NCBI RefSeq assembly: GCF_031200575.1
Contig: NZ_CP133597.1
Span: forward strand, 868,001-932,000
DNA: 64,000 nt
Source: Ferroplasma sp.
GTDB lineage: Archaea > Thermoplasmatota > Thermoplasmata > Thermoplasmatales > Thermoplasmataceae
Direction of reading: 5' to 3'
In this document: in pieces, positions 52,604 to 61,797 of the stretch
Numbering within the stretch: the first letter of the stretch is position 1
How the letters are laid out: each line of letters starts with the position of its first letter
Translations under genes and position numbers: made by a program
Notes under the pieces: generated by a model
Seen by the model: only the letters and a program-made list of their open reading frames with translations
The model's database searches: none
Told to the model about the DNA's origin: nothing

Positions 52604-53332
52604 TCACTCACGTGATCTGGAGGCAATCTTCATGGCCTCATCAATATTTTCAAGCTCCATTGCAATGTCTGATACCGAATCATAGAGATACCCCATACTG
52701 GTTTTAAATTCCTTTTTATCCTTCTTTGTCTTTATGCCTGCCATTACGTCGTCTATTTTGTTCAGTGCTGTTTTGCCCAGTTCGAACGCAGCATTAATAT
52801 CGCTATCCCTGAGTATGTTTATCTTTCCGTAAAGTGCTTCAAAATAGTTTTCCCAATCTTCAGATTTCTCTGATAATTCCATGACCCTGTCGTAAATTTC
52901 CATGGCCGCCGTTTGCTTGGATTTAAGTGATGATAACGCCTCTGCCTTGGCATTATTGGACAGGGAAAAAAGCTGCACATCCTTTATCTCATCAGCTACA
53001 CCTATGGCCTGATCGAAGTATCCTATGGCGTCGTCGCGCTTTCCGCTATCAAGGTATATATAACCTATGTTAAGGAGGTCCATGATCTCGAGCTCCCGGT
53101 CACCCAGTTTTTTATGGAGATCAAGGGATTCCCTGGCATACTTAAGTGGATTTTCAGTGCTTTTATGATCCAATGAAAAGTAACACTGGGAAAGTTTATA
53201 GCAAATTTCTGCTTTTATATCATCCTCCTTTATGCTGTCGTAGGCCTTTGTGTATTCCCTTATGGCATCCATATACTTTTCCTTCTTTACAAAGTTATCT
53301 CCATTTTTTATATTTTCTTCATAATCTTCCAT
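52604..53332 (-). CDS. TPR-repeat protein (242 aa)
   Basis: About five tetratricopeptide-like helical pairs, e.g. AIREYTKAYDSIKEDDIKAEICYKLSQCYFSL, MDLLNIGYIYLDSGKRDDAIGYFDQAIGVAD and ALYGKINILRDSDINAAFELGKTALN. A scaffold for protein contacts. It starts 6 bp after the HMG-CoA reductase stop and precedes the hydrolase, giving an HMGR-TPR-hydrolase operon. The partner is unknown. Confidence 0.85.
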   Translation of the reverse strand: MEDYEENIKNGDNFVKKEKYMDAIREYTKAYDSIKEDDIKAEICYKLSQCYFSLDHKSTENPLKYARESLDLHKKLGDRELEIMDLLNIGYIYLDSGKRDDAIGYFDQAIGVADEIKDVQLFSLSNNAKAEALSSLKSKQTAAMEIYDRVMELSEKSEDWENYFEALYGKINILRDSDINAAFELGKTALNKIDDVMAGIKTKKDKKEFKTSMGYLYDSVSDIAMELENIDEAMKIASRSRE

Positions 53333-53338
53333 GTTTAT

Positions 53339-54571
53339 TCATCCTCTTATTTTTTCAATGATTTCCTTTGCTGCTGTATAGCTTATATTCTTTCTTAATA
53401 TCATTTCACCGGCAACCTTCTCAATCATGTCTCCGGTGGCACCTGCAGCTATTGCAATGTTTCTGGCATGCAGCTTCATATGCCCACTCTGTATACCCTC
53501 ATCTGCAAGTGCCCTCAGGGCAGCAAAATTCTGTGCTAGCCCTACAGATGCAAGTACTGTTGCGAATTCTGTGGACCCCGAAATTTTCATAATCTTCATG
53601 GCAAGCATTGCCTTCCTTGATGTTTTTGTGGCCCCTCCAACAGTGCCCACAGCAACAGGGATTTTTATTGATCCTATTAGATTTCCATCAGCATCTTTCC
53701 GGTAATCTGTGAGCGGCCCATAACCGTTTATTGATGCATAGGCATGGGCATTTGCCTCCTGTGCCCTGAAATCATTCATAGTGGCAAGCAGTACAGCATC
53801 TATCCCGTTCATTATTCCCTTGTTATGTGTTGTGGCCCTGTATATATCATGTTTTGCAAATTCATTGGCCATTATGATTCTATCAACTGTTTCCTGGCCC
53901 AGTTTTTTTCCATCAAATTTTGCATAGGCATATGTTACTCTCTCTGTGGTAAGGTTGCTCATAATTCTTAAATTTGATTTTGCACCTGTCAGTTCTTCGA
54001 TGTAACCTGAAACATATTCTAGCATTGTGTTAATTATGTTTGCCCCCATTGCGTCCGCAACATCAATCACCAGATTAACAATCAATTCATTATTTACATA
54101 ATGGACCTCAATGGATTTTGCACCGGCGTTCATGCTGGAAAGTGTTCTGGATCTTGTATTTGCCATTTCCAGTATTTTTTCCTTATTCTGAAATATTTTA
54201 ATTATAGCATAATCGGGATCGGGCACGTTGTAAAGTTCGATCTCTCCCCTCATTAAAGATGCTGTTGAATATGCTGTAAATCCCACGGGCCTTGCATATT
54301 TTGCACCATTCGAGCAGGCGGCAACAACTGATGGCTCCTCAAGGCTCATTGGGATCAAATAATCTCTGCCATTTATCCTAAAATTTGTTGCTATACCAAC
54401 GGGATAATCCATGACTGTGTATACATTTTCTATCATATTTCCCGCTGCATCCATGGGCATTCTGTAATCCATAGTTTCCATATCCTCTTCTGTTAATCCT
54501 GAAAATTCTTTTATGAGTTTTCTCCGATCTTCGATACTCATATTATGAAAGCCGTGTATCAATGAATCCAT
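53339..54571 (-). CDS. HMG-CoA reductase, class II type
   Basis: 410 residues, shorter than class I archaeal enzymes. The class II order is ENVYTVMDYPVGIATNFRINGRDYLIPMSLEEPSVVAACSNGAK, with catalytic Glu (EEPSVVA), Lys (HNKGIMNG), Asp (DVADAMGAN) and the late His (KLHARNIAIAAGA). It makes mevalonate from HMG-CoA with NAD(P)H, feeding isoprenoid lipids. The class II form in an archaeon fits Thermoplasmatales, known for this enzyme type. It heads an operon with TPR and hydrolase genes. Confidence 0.93.
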   Translation of the reverse strand: MDSLIHGFHNMSIEDRRKLIKEFSGLTEEDMETMDYRMPMDAAGNMIENVYTVMDYPVGIATNFRINGRDYLIPMSLEEPSVVAACSNGAKYARPVGFTAYSTASLMRGEIELYNVPDPDYAIIKIFQNKEKILEMANTRSRTLSSMNAGAKSIEVHYVNNELIVNLVIDVADAMGANIINTMLEYVSGYIEELTGAKSNLRIMSNLTTERVTYAYAKFDGKKLGQETVDRIIMANEFAKHDIYRATTHNKGIMNGIDAVLLATMNDFRAQEANAHAYASINGYGPLTDYRKDADGNLIGSIKIPVAVGTVGGATKTSRKAMLAMKIMKISGSTEFATVLASVGLAQNFAALRALADEGIQSGHMKLHARNIAIAAGATGDMIEKVAGEMILRKNISYTAAKEIIEKIRG

Positions 54572-54728
54572 ACCGAGTAATCATTTATATATTATTAACT
54601 TTTATCAGCGAATCCTATTTTCAGCTATATAATTCCTTAAATCAAATATGCTGTGCCAAATGTGCTTAATGAATGTATCATGAAGTTACCTTCATACTGT
54701 TATTGAAATGAAAAGCATATAAAACATC

Positions 54729-55550
54729 ATGGCATTATATAATATGCCCAGAAGCCCGTATAGCAGCTATAGAAAATATATTCGAAATTTCAAGGAAGAT
54801 TCCATTCTTGATTATCTGGGAAGCAATACAATTATCAAGGAAAACAACGAAAGCCATGCCCTGGACTTAATAGAGCTGATGGGAAATGATATAAAAAATA
54901 ATTTCAATTTCAGAATTGCAGGCAGTGCTATTTCAGCAATGAAACATGCATATACATCTGCGGTGAATGGCATGGCCAGTGCAGCATTTGAAAATACGCG
55001 ATTTTTTCTGGAGCGTGTTGCACTGCTTAAGGAAATTCAGGAAATGGAAACTGAAAACAATCCATATGAAATGGCACTGGAACACATGGAATGGCACAGG
55101 CTTGTAGATAAAAAATTTATAATATATGGTCTCCAGCAGTTTACCGGAAGGGTATGGCATTATACAGGGAAAGATTACATCCCCCGGGGAATATCTATTT
55201 TTCTAAGCGGTGTTCCACTTTGCGGTATCCATTCTAAATCCCTTGTAAAATATTCAAGGACTGTAGAAGAAATAGAAAATGAAACAGGCATTATAATAAG
55301 GGAAAAATGCGCAAAATGTGGTAGGGATGCAGTAAGGTTTACCATTGCACTTCCCAAGGCAGGGGCTATACTTGGCATGCTCGCCCTATACACTGGACAT
55401 GATGTTTCGGACCTTGGAAAGTTTTACGCTTCATATTCAAGGGTTCTCCATCCATATGGCTTTTATAACTACCCTGAAAATTATCTTGTCAATCTATGGA
55501 GCATGGACTTTATAAGGCTGGTTCTTGAGCTTCAAAAAATAATATTTTAA
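54729..55550 (+). CDS. Hypothetical protein with a CxxC pair (273 aa)
   Basis: N-terminal helical half (LIELMGNDIKNNFNFRIAGSAISAMKHAYTSAVNGMASAAFENTRFFLERVALL), then EKCAKCGRDAVRFTIALPKAG, with an isolated CxxC that could bind metal with other Cys or His (LCGIHSKSL). The helix pattern recalls HEPN-like bundles, but without the Rx4H motif. No recognised family. Its end overlaps the convergent SnoaL-like gene by 4 bp. Confidence 0.55.
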   Translation: MALYNMPRSPYSSYRKYIRNFKEDSILDYLGSNTIIKENNESHALDLIELMGNDIKNNFNFRIAGSAISAMKHAYTSAVNGMASAAFENTRFFLERVALLKEIQEMETENNPYEMALEHMEWHRLVDKKFIIYGLQQFTGRVWHYTGKDYIPRGISIFLSGVPLCGIHSKSLVKYSRTVEEIENETGIIIREKCAKCGRDAVRFTIALPKAGAILGMLALYTGHDVSDLGKFYASYSRVLHPYGFYNYPENYLVNLWSMDFIRLVLELQKIIF

Positions 55551-55900
55551 ACGTTCTGTCCATCAAAGTATGTATGCCTTTTTATGGCCTTCTTCCCATC
55601 AAATGTATAAACATCTACAAATTTTGTGTAGGATTCTCTCCCATCCTTCAGTGTTCCCTTGAATTGCCCCTCAACAATTACATATGGTTTATGGACTATT
55701 ATATTCGACAGTGTATGTTTTCCATTCTTTATAATCCTGTTATTCCTGTAAAAATCTTTGAAATCCTTCATTCCTTTTATAGGGCTATACCCTGGCCTTT
55801 CATAAACTATGTCTTCCGAAAATACGGAAAACAATGTTTCAAGATCATTGCCGTCCACGGCATCATAATATTTCCTTACAAGTTCTTCAAGTTCTTCCAT
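55547..55900 (-). CDS. SnoaL/NTF2-like protein (117 aa)
   Basis: The start at 55900 (MEELEELVRKYYDAVDGNDLETL) is preferred over an upstream GTG. The NTF2-like cone fold is visible: helix 1, then FSEDIVYERPGYSPIKGMKDFKDFYRN, and strands HTLSNIIVHKPYVIVEGQFKG and FVDVYTFDGKKAIKRHTYFD. These small proteins are enzymes or ligand binders; no catalytic residues can be assigned. Confidence 0.85.
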   Translation of the reverse strand: MEELEELVRKYYDAVDGNDLETLFSVFSEDIVYERPGYSPIKGMKDFKDFYRNNRIIKNGKHTLSNIIVHKPYVIVEGQFKGTLKDGRESYTKFVDVYTFDGKKAIKRHTYFDGQNV

Positions 55901-56082
55901 TGTTACCACTTCGCCCACAAATTTTTGCTGACTATTTTGGAATATTTATACTTCATGGTGCTGAATTAGGATATACGCTTGATAGTTATAACTTTTTTCG
56001 ATGCCATAAAGAACTTAAACAAAGTTTGCTTTATAAAAATCCCATAAAAAAGTTAAAGATACTGTTAATAATAATGTTTATA

Positions 56083-57000
56083 ATGTTAAAAAACAGAAGT
56101 ATTATTTCAATTGCAGACCTGTCTGATGAGGATATCAATGAAATATTCACAGAGGCAGATAAAATGCTTGAAAACCTCAATTCCGGGCAAAAAATGAATG
56201 ATATGGAATCCCGAATACTGGCCACCCTTTTCTATGAGCCAAGTACGAGAACCCGGCTGTCATTTGAATCTGCAATGCAGCGGCTAGGGGGGTCAGTCAT
56301 AAGTATGGCCGATTCTAAAACATCATCAACATCCAAGGGGGAAACACTGGCAGACACAGTTAGAATAGTTGAATCATACTCTGATATTATAGTTATAAGG
56401 CATCCACTTGAAGGCGCGGCCCTGCTTGCATCAAAATTTTCATCTAAACCTATAATAAATGCAGGGGATGGTTCAGGAGAGCATCCAACACAGACACTGA
56501 TTGACCTGTATACAATACGCAAAGAATCTGGGTCTATAGATGGAAAGACCATCACAATTATAGGTGATCTTAAGTACGGAAGAACAGTGCATTCATTGCT
56601 TTCGGCGCTGGCCAGGTACAGGGTCAAGGTAAATCTTGTTTCTCCGGAGAGCCTTGCCCTCCCAAGGCATGTGTATAATGAAATCAAGGATAAGTTAAAG
56701 GTTAACGTTTCCACAGACCTTGAGCCATTCCTGAGCCAGACAGACATATTATATGTTACCAGAATACAGAAAGAAAGATTTACCGATAAAAATGAATACG
56801 CCAGACTTATCGGTTCCTATAAAATCACAGGAAGAGAGGCGGATATGTTGCCCTCAGGGGCAATTGTAATGCACCCCCTACCCAGAGTTGATGAAATATC
56901 ACCTGAAGTTGATAACAGGGAATCAGCAAAATATTTCAGGCAGGCTTATTATGGTGTGCCGGTGAGAATGGCACTTATATCCATGATAGCAGGTGAATAA
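56083..57000 (+). CDS. pyrB: Aspartate carbamoyltransferase, catalytic chain
   Basis: The start at 56083 ([21 protein letters not shown]) gives 305 residues, the usual size; a longer open frame upstream is not coding. STRTR carbamoyl-phosphate motif in [34 protein letters not shown] loop equivalent; [12 protein letters not shown] and [10 protein letters not shown] near the C-terminus. It makes carbamoyl-aspartate. pyrI follows after 2 bp. Confidence 0.97.
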   Translation: MLKNRSIISIADLSDEDINEIFTEADKMLENLNSGQKMNDMESRILATLFYEPSTRTRLSFESAMQRLGGSVISMADSKTSSTSKGETLADTVRIVESYSDIIVIRHPLEGAALLASKFSSKPIINAGDGSGEHPTQTLIDLYTIRKESGSIDGKTITIIGDLKYGRTVHSLLSALARYRVKVNLVSPESLALPRHVYNEIKDKLKVNVSTDLEPFLSQTDILYVTRIQKERFTDKNEYARLIGSYKITGREADMLPSGAIVMHPLPRVDEISPEVDNRESAKYFRQAYYGVPVRMALISMIAGE

Positions 57001-57002
57001 AG

Positions 57003-57458
57003 ATGGACAAAACATTAAAAATATCCAAAATAAAGGATGGAACAGTTATAGATCACATAGATGCAGGAAAGGCCCTGAAAGTGCTTAACATCCTGGGCAT
57101 AGACGAATCAAATTCCATAAGCATCGGGATAAGGGTGATGAGCGGAAAAATAGGATACAAGGACGTAATTAAAATTGAAAATAAATTCCTTGAAAAAATT
57201 GAACTGGACAAGATCGCATTGATAGCAAACAGGGCAACGATAAGCATTATCAAAAATTATGAAATAATAGAAAAATTCAGTCTCGATATGCCTGAAACAT
57301 TCAAAGGCATAGTAAAATGTGATAACCAGAACTGCATTACAAACGCCGGTGAGCCTGTCAGATCTGAATTCAGTACAGTTGAATCCAATCCTCTAACGAT
57401 TAAATGCATATACTGCAAGAAGGAAATGTCAGGGGATGAAATCCTGAGAAATATTTGA
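57003..57458 (+). CDS. pyrI: Aspartate carbamoyltransferase, regulatory chain
   Basis: 151 residues. The N-terminal nucleotide-binding domain is [28 protein letters not shown]; the zinc domain has Cys in [11 protein letters not shown] and [10 protein letters not shown] (four Cys). It gives CTP/ATP control to the catalytic chain. AGGTG, about 8 nt before its ATG, lies inside the end of pyrB, so translation is coupled. Confidence 0.97.
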   Translation: MDKTLKISKIKDGTVIDHIDAGKALKVLNILGIDESNSISIGIRVMSGKIGYKDVIKIENKFLEKIELDKIALIANRATISIIKNYEIIEKFSLDMPETFKGIVKCDNQNCITNAGEPVRSEFSTVESNPLTIKCIYCKKEMSGDEILRNI

Positions 57459-57488
57459 ACTATCATTTAAAAGAATTTATAGTGTAAA

Positions 57489-58118
57489 CTACGGTTTAAA
57501 GATCAGGTATCCCCCAGAATTTTTCCATGTTTTTTTACCTTTTGGCATGTTTATATTTTCTTTTCCAAGGCCGTAAACAAATGTTTCATATTCCCCACCT
57601 TCCCCAGCAATATTTATTCTATACCTGCTTTCAAGTTCCTTTAAATGAATAAAATACCTTTCATTTATGGTTTGACCTAGGTCCGCCTCAGTGAAGCCTT
57701 CAGCAGAGACAGAAACTATCATTGCCCGTATATTGCGGAGGATAAGCTGTTCTATTATAAAGTCCTGCTTTTTCCTCCAGAGGGGCGAATAAACAATAGT
57801 GTGTGTTTTATAACATAACTTTTCTATTCTGGTTTTCTGGTAATCTGACGCTATGGCCCCGGTTACTATTGCGTCTATTTTCCCCATGCACACTCGGGAG
57901 ATGTATTCCATGTATTCTTCTTCTTTTATGTATTTTACAGGAAACCCTAGAAGTGATGCAGCATATTCAGAAACCCTGGAATTCGGGTAATGGAACATCA
58001 TAGAGTATTCTTCTGGTACAATAGTAATGCCATATTCTATTTCATATCCCTGTTCCGCAGCCATCATGGCAGATAAAAAGGAATCCTTGCCTCCTGAAAA
58101 TAAGGAAATCGCCTTCAT
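57489..58118 (-). CDS. Diphthine-ammonia ligase (Dph6-like)
   Basis: 209 residues. The PP-loop SLFSGGKDSFLSAMMAAEQGY at the N-terminus, then VTGAIASDYQKTRIEKLC and the C-terminal INIAGEGGEYETFVYG, match the adenine nucleotide alpha-hydrolase Dph6 family, which amidates diphthine on elongation factor 2. It is 6 bp downstream of the riboflavin kinase gene. Confidence 0.93.
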   Translation of the reverse strand: MKAISLFSGGKDSFLSAMMAAEQGYEIEYGITIVPEEYSMMFHYPNSRVSEYAASLLGFPVKYIKEEEYMEYISRVCMGKIDAIVTGAIASDYQKTRIEKLCYKTHTIVYSPLWRKKQDFIIEQLILRNIRAMIVSVSAEGFTEADLGQTINERYFIHLKELESRYRINIAGEGGEYETFVYGLGKENINMPKGKKTWKNSGGYLIFKP

Positions 58119-58124
58119 TAAAAC

Positions 58125-58787
58125 TCATTTATCCAGTGTTACTCTTATGGTTAGCCGGTCGTGGTCATTGAGATTTAGGTCCCTTCTCAGGAATTTTTCA
58201 GATATAATCTCTACTATATCGGTGTAACTGCTTCTTTCCGGGAATATGAGCCAGGCAGCAGTACCGTCAATCCTTCCCTGGAAGCATTTTACAGCACCGA
58301 ATGTTCTTTCATTATCCTTAAAACCATCAATGTGAATGCCATCTGCACTCCTTATTCTACGCAATACGTTTTCATATTCCGGGTAAATTTTTATATTCAG
58401 GGTTCCAGGGTATGGCTTTATTCCCAGCCTTGCCCTGAACTGGTTCATATATCCCTCCTGGGATATGTAGTATTTCCCCTCCCTTAGGCCACTCTGTATT
58501 TCTCCTCTTAACTCGAAATCCTGCCTCATTTCCAGAATGGAATTGAGTTCATTTAATTCTGAATAAAGCAGATCTAGCGATGGCTCCAGAAGCGTTATTT
58601 TCTGTTTTCTATTCTGAAGTGTTCTCTCTATATACTTTCCATCTGTTAATTCAATGATAAATCTTGAAGCGGTCTGCTGGCTTACATTAAGCTCTTCTGC
58701 AAGCTGTCCGGATGATAAATACACGGTATTTCCTGAACCGGATAGTTTTTTTAACACCTTTACAGTGTTATACAGGTTATAATCCAT
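58125..58787 (-). CDS. ribK: CTP-dependent riboflavin kinase with N-terminal HTH
   Basis: 220 residues. The first ~85 form a winged HTH (LSSGQLAEELNVSQQTASRFIIELTDGKYIERTL). The remaining part is the archaeal riboflavin kinase: GLREGKYYISQEGYMNQFRARLGIKPYPGTLNIKIYPE, then PERSSYTDIVEIISEKFLRRDLNLNDHDRLTIRV. It phosphorylates riboflavin to FMN using CTP and may also sense flavins at DNA through the HTH. It leads the dph6 gene. Confidence 0.93.
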   Translation of the reverse strand: MDYNLYNTVKVLKKLSGSGNTVYLSSGQLAEELNVSQQTASRFIIELTDGKYIERTLQNRKQKITLLEPSLDLLYSELNELNSILEMRQDFELRGEIQSGLREGKYYISQEGYMNQFRARLGIKPYPGTLNIKIYPEYENVLRRIRSADGIHIDGFKDNERTFGAVKCFQGRIDGTAAWLIFPERSSYTDIVEIISEKFLRRDLNLNDHDRLTIRVTLDK

Positions 58788-58854
58788 ATATGGATATGTT
58801 TATATTATATTTATATTGTTTTTAACATTTAAGGATGAAAGCCATAAAAATAAT

Positions 58855-59211
58855 TCAATAAAATTGAATTCTGTGTTCACCTGTAAGGGTCAGGCATCTT
58901 ATACCCCTTTTTTTCAATTTTTTCAAAAATTGCCTGTCATTGGTAAGCACTGCAGCACTCATATGTACTGCGGCCATCATAATGCAGAAATCACCCTCCC
59001 CGCTGGAATGAACATATTCAAACCTCCTGCTGTATTCCATGGCAGCTTTTGCGTACCATTTCGTTGTTCCCAGGCCTTTCAACTCTACCACCACGCATTC
59101 CGGAACGGCAGGAGACAGGGGTTCTGGAAACGCTTTTAGCTGGTATTCAAGGTCTATTCTATTCCTTATTGCGTAGATCAGCGAGTTTGTATCCAGAAGC
59201 ACTTTCTGCAT
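58855..59211 (-). CDS. PIN-domain protein (Fcf1/VapC-like)
   Basis: 118 residues. Acidic residues of the PIN fold are visible: KVLLDTNSLIYAIRN (first Asp), VPECVVVELKGLG (Glu), SSGEGDFCIMMAAV (Asp) and VLTNDRQFLKKLKKRGI (Asp). It shares one base (TAATG) with aIF2-beta, an arrangement known in other archaea, which suggests an RNA-processing role in rRNA or tRNA maturation rather than a toxin. No antitoxin gene is beside it. Confidence 0.88.
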   Translation of the reverse strand: MQKVLLDTNSLIYAIRNRIDLEYQLKAFPEPLSPAVPECVVVELKGLGTTKWYAKAAMEYSRRFEYVHSSGEGDFCIMMAAVHMSAAVLTNDRQFLKKLKKRGIRCLTLTGEHRIQFY

Positions 59212-59822
59212 TATTTTACAACTTCCCCTATGGCTATGTTTTTTCTAATTTTTTTAACAAGAACCTTTACATGTTCTCCCTTTTTAGTTCCGGGAACATA
59301 TATTGTAAAGTCGCCGTAGAATGCGTGCCCTTCACCAGAACGTCCTATCTCATTTATGGTAACGTTATACATCTTGCCCTCCGAAATCTGCTCCTCATTC
59401 TCCTTAATTTCCCTGGATGCCCTGATTGGATGTTCAGCTCCACACGCCTTACAAACCAGAAGATATGTACGTCCAACTTTTTCAATCGTTGTGTCAGGCG
59501 AGGAACATTCGTAACACAGTACATATGTTGCCATATATGCATTCAACTTATCTTTTATATCCTCCTCCCTAAGTTTTCTGTTTATCACAAGCCTTCTCCC
59601 GCTGATGCTGGCTCCAATCCCAAATTCCTTGGTCAGATATTTTACAAGGTCTTCAGGGTTCCTGTTCAGCATTTCAGCTATATCAAGAAAATTTCTGATA
59701 ATAGTTGCTTTTCCCTCGAATATAATTTCTGGTTCAGGAACCTTTAGCCTTTCCTCTGTATGTGTTTTGGACGATAGTACCCCTGATGCATCATTTAGCA
59801 ATTTATTATAATCGAATTCCAT
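59211..59822 (-). CDS. Translation initiation factor aIF2 beta with C-terminal TRAM domain
   Basis: 203 residues. The aIF2-beta domain has TIIRNFLDIAEMLNRNPEDLVKYLTKEFG and a zinc ribbon YVLCYECSSPDTTIEKVGRTYLLVCKACGAEHPI. The last ~65 residues are a TRAM domain (MYNVTINEIGRSGEGHAFYGDFTIYVPGTKKGEHVKVLVKKI), an RNA-binding fusion. It helps deliver initiator tRNA. It is co-transcribed with the PIN gene. Confidence 0.95.
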   Translation of the reverse strand: MEFDYNKLLNDASGVLSSKTHTEERLKVPEPEIIFEGKATIIRNFLDIAEMLNRNPEDLVKYLTKEFGIGASISGRRLVINRKLREEDIKDKLNAYMATYVLCYECSSPDTTIEKVGRTYLLVCKACGAEHPIRASREIKENEEQISEGKMYNVTINEIGRSGEGHAFYGDFTIYVPGTKKGEHVKVLVKKIRKNIAIGEVVK

Positions 59823-60064
59823 GATATATAATTGTAAAGAGGTTAATTAACATTGTTTTATTATATATTTTTAAAATTAAATGTACAATATATAAATAAT
59901 TATAGTAGAAAAATTCGCTATAAATTTATATATTATAATAAACCTTTGATTTAGGCTTTGTTGATGTTATATTTTTATTATTTAAATTAAATTTATATGT
60001 ACAAATTAAATAAAATGTCCTTACATTAGATAAATTTAAATATAACTATTTGTTAACTTTATTA

Positions 60065-60442
60065 ATGAATGAAAAGAATGAAAAATTGACAATAAGAATC
60101 TCAAACGATGAACTGGAGGAAATAGATTCTTTTCTTTCATACAATAACAGCTATACCAGCAGGTCTGAATTCATCAGAATGGCAGTTCTTGAATATATTT
60201 CAATTAAACGTGTAGGAATTATAACAAAAAATAATAGTATACATCCAGACCCACTAATAGAAAAGGCAGTGAGTAAAATGGTATCCGCTGGATTTTATAA
60301 AAGTATAGATGCAGCATACGAGGAGATAATAAGGGAGGCATGGAGAAGAAATATTGTTTCTGGCATGCTGAAGAACGCAGATGAGGAATATAGCAAAATA
60401 GAAAATATACTGGAGGGAGAAAAGAAATATGATAAATTATGA
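60065..60442 (+). CDS. RHH regulator, antitoxin-like (125 aa)
   Basis: The start at 60065 begins MNEKNEKLTIRISNDELEEI. The first ~55 residues are a ribbon-helix-helix domain (KLTIRISNDELEEIDSFLSYNNSYTSRSEFIRMAVLEYI). A second helical part, LIEKAVSKMVSAGFYKSIDAAYEEIIREAWRRN, resembles another RHH-like helix pair. It overlaps the downstream unknown gene by 14 bp, an architecture common in toxin-antitoxin and other regulator-effector pairs. The 230-bp spacer before it is AT-rich and empty. Confidence 0.7.
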   Translation: MNEKNEKLTIRISNDELEEIDSFLSYNNSYTSRSEFIRMAVLEYISIKRVGIITKNNSIHPDPLIEKAVSKMVSAGFYKSIDAAYEEIIREAWRRNIVSGMLKNADEEYSKIENILEGEKKYDKL

Positions 60443-60920
60443 AGAGTTAGAAACATTGCTGGAAAATACTGATTTCAGTTATTTCAGTATAGTATCGGAC
60501 AGCCATGAGGCGTACAGTAATTTGAAAGGGGATCTTAAGAGAATTTCAAGTTGTTTCGCGGTTCAGAAACTTGTAAATAAAGTTTCACTGGAGGAATATA
60601 CTGGAAAAAAGTATCAAAAGGTTGAGCAGGATGATGATATACTCATAGAGAGGGAAATAGAAAATTCAAGGTATAAGTTTATAAGAATGGGGGCATTTAA
60701 AAATCTTGAAGAAATAATATCAACAGCAATTTCTGTGCCTGCCATGTACGTATTTATTGACTCGGGAAATACATTTGAACAGCTATCATACGATCTTTCG
60801 AAGAAGGATATACCTAATTTACTTGTAAAATACAGGCATGGGAAATTCAAGGTGGATGATAAAATATTCCCATCAATAGAAAACCTCGGCGATTATATTA
60901 TGAAAGGTTATTATCTGTAA
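60429..60920 (+). CDS. Unknown partner of the RHH gene (163 aa)
   Basis: ATG at 60429 lies inside the RHH gene (14-bp overlap). Alpha/beta protein, hydrophilic, with CFAVQKLVNKVSLEEYTGKKYQKV, VPAMYVFIDSGNTFEQLSYDLSK and a final hydrophobic GYYL. No catalytic motif recognised; it does not fit PIN, RelE or MazF patterns. Position after an RHH protein suggests an effector or toxin, which is inference only. Its 3' end overlaps the convergent ABC ATPase gene by 23 bp. Confidence 0.55.
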   Translation: MINYEELETLLENTDFSYFSIVSDSHEAYSNLKGDLKRISSCFAVQKLVNKVSLEEYTGKKYQKVEQDDDILIEREIENSRYKFIRMGAFKNLEEIISTAISVPAMYVFIDSGNTFEQLSYDLSKKDIPNLLVKYRHGKFKVDDKIFPSIENLGDYIMKGYYL

Positions 60921-61797
60921 TTTTCCCATTTATAACAGAAACATATATATCTTCAAGGTTGTCATACTTTTCCACATAATCTATTATCAATCCCTGTTCC
61001 ATTAATTCGGCTATAATATCTGCATTGTTTACTTTGCCATTTTTTTCAATTATGAATACATTGCCATTTCTTGTATAATCTCGAATTTTATCTCCTAATA
61101 TGTTTATATTATTTTCAGCAGTGATCTTTATCAGGTCTCTTTCCGGTGCCATTGCGGAATCATATTCTATTTTTCCCCTGTTTATTATAATGGTTCTGTC
61201 ACAAAGTTCCCTTGCCTCGTAAATAAGGTGTGTGCTCAGTAGCACCAGATGGTCTTTAGCCAGTGATTTAATTATATTCCTTATATCCACCATTCCCTTA
61301 GGGTCCAGTCCAAAGGTTGGCTCGTCCAGTATTATAATTTCGGGGTTTCCCAGCATTGCAACAGACAGGGCCAATCTCTGTTTCATTCCTCTGGAGTAAC
61401 TTCCTGTTTTTCTGTACAGGAAACTGTTAATTTCAGTTAGGTCCTCCAGCCGTTTGACCTCTGATGCAAATTCCTCTTTGTTCAATCCCTTGATTTTAGC
61501 TGTGAATTCAAGTATCTCGTATCCAGTTAAATAACTGTAAAATTCAGGCTGTTCAATTAATGCTCCAACATTTTCCAGTGCCTTTTCCGGATACACTGAT
61601 ACATCAACGCTATTTAGCTCCACCTTTCCCTTTGAAGGTTTGATAATATTTGTTACAAGCTTAAGCATTGTCGTTTTTCCGGCTCCATTAGGGCCAAGCA
61701 GCCCTGTGCAGCCATGCCCCTCTATCTTTAAATTGATTGAATTCAGTGCACGTATTTTCCCATAGTTTTTTGTAAGCCCATCCATATATATTTCCAT
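60898..61797 (-). CDS. ABC transporter ATP-binding protein
   Basis: 299 residues. Walker A is GLLGPNGAGKTTML, the signature is YSRGMKQRLALSVA, Walker B is EIIILDEPTFGLDP, followed by the H-loop STHLIYEA. The C-terminal ~80 residues form an extra small domain, common in ABC-2-type exporters. It forms an export complex with the permease just upstream (TAATG overlap). Confidence 0.95.
   Translation of the reverse strand: MEIYMDGLTKNYGKIRALNSINLKIEGHGCTGLLGPNGAGKTTMLKLVTNIIKPSKGKVELNSVDVSVYPEKALENVGALIEQPEFYSYLTGYEILEFTAKIKGLNKEEFASEVKRLEDLTEINSFLYRKTGSYSRGMKQRLALSVAMLGNPEIIILDEPTFGLDPKGMVDIRNIIKSLAKDHLVLLSTHLIYEARELCDRTIIINRGKIEYDSAMAPERDLIKITAENNINILGDKIRDYTRNGNVFIIEKNGKVNNADIIAELMEQGLIIDYVEKYDNLEDIYVSVINGKITDNNLS

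Noticed and set aside
58855-59211. Reading the PIN-domain gene as a VapC toxin
   Set aside because: Its neighbour is aIF2-beta with a one-base overlap and there is no antitoxin gene; a housekeeping RNA role fits better.
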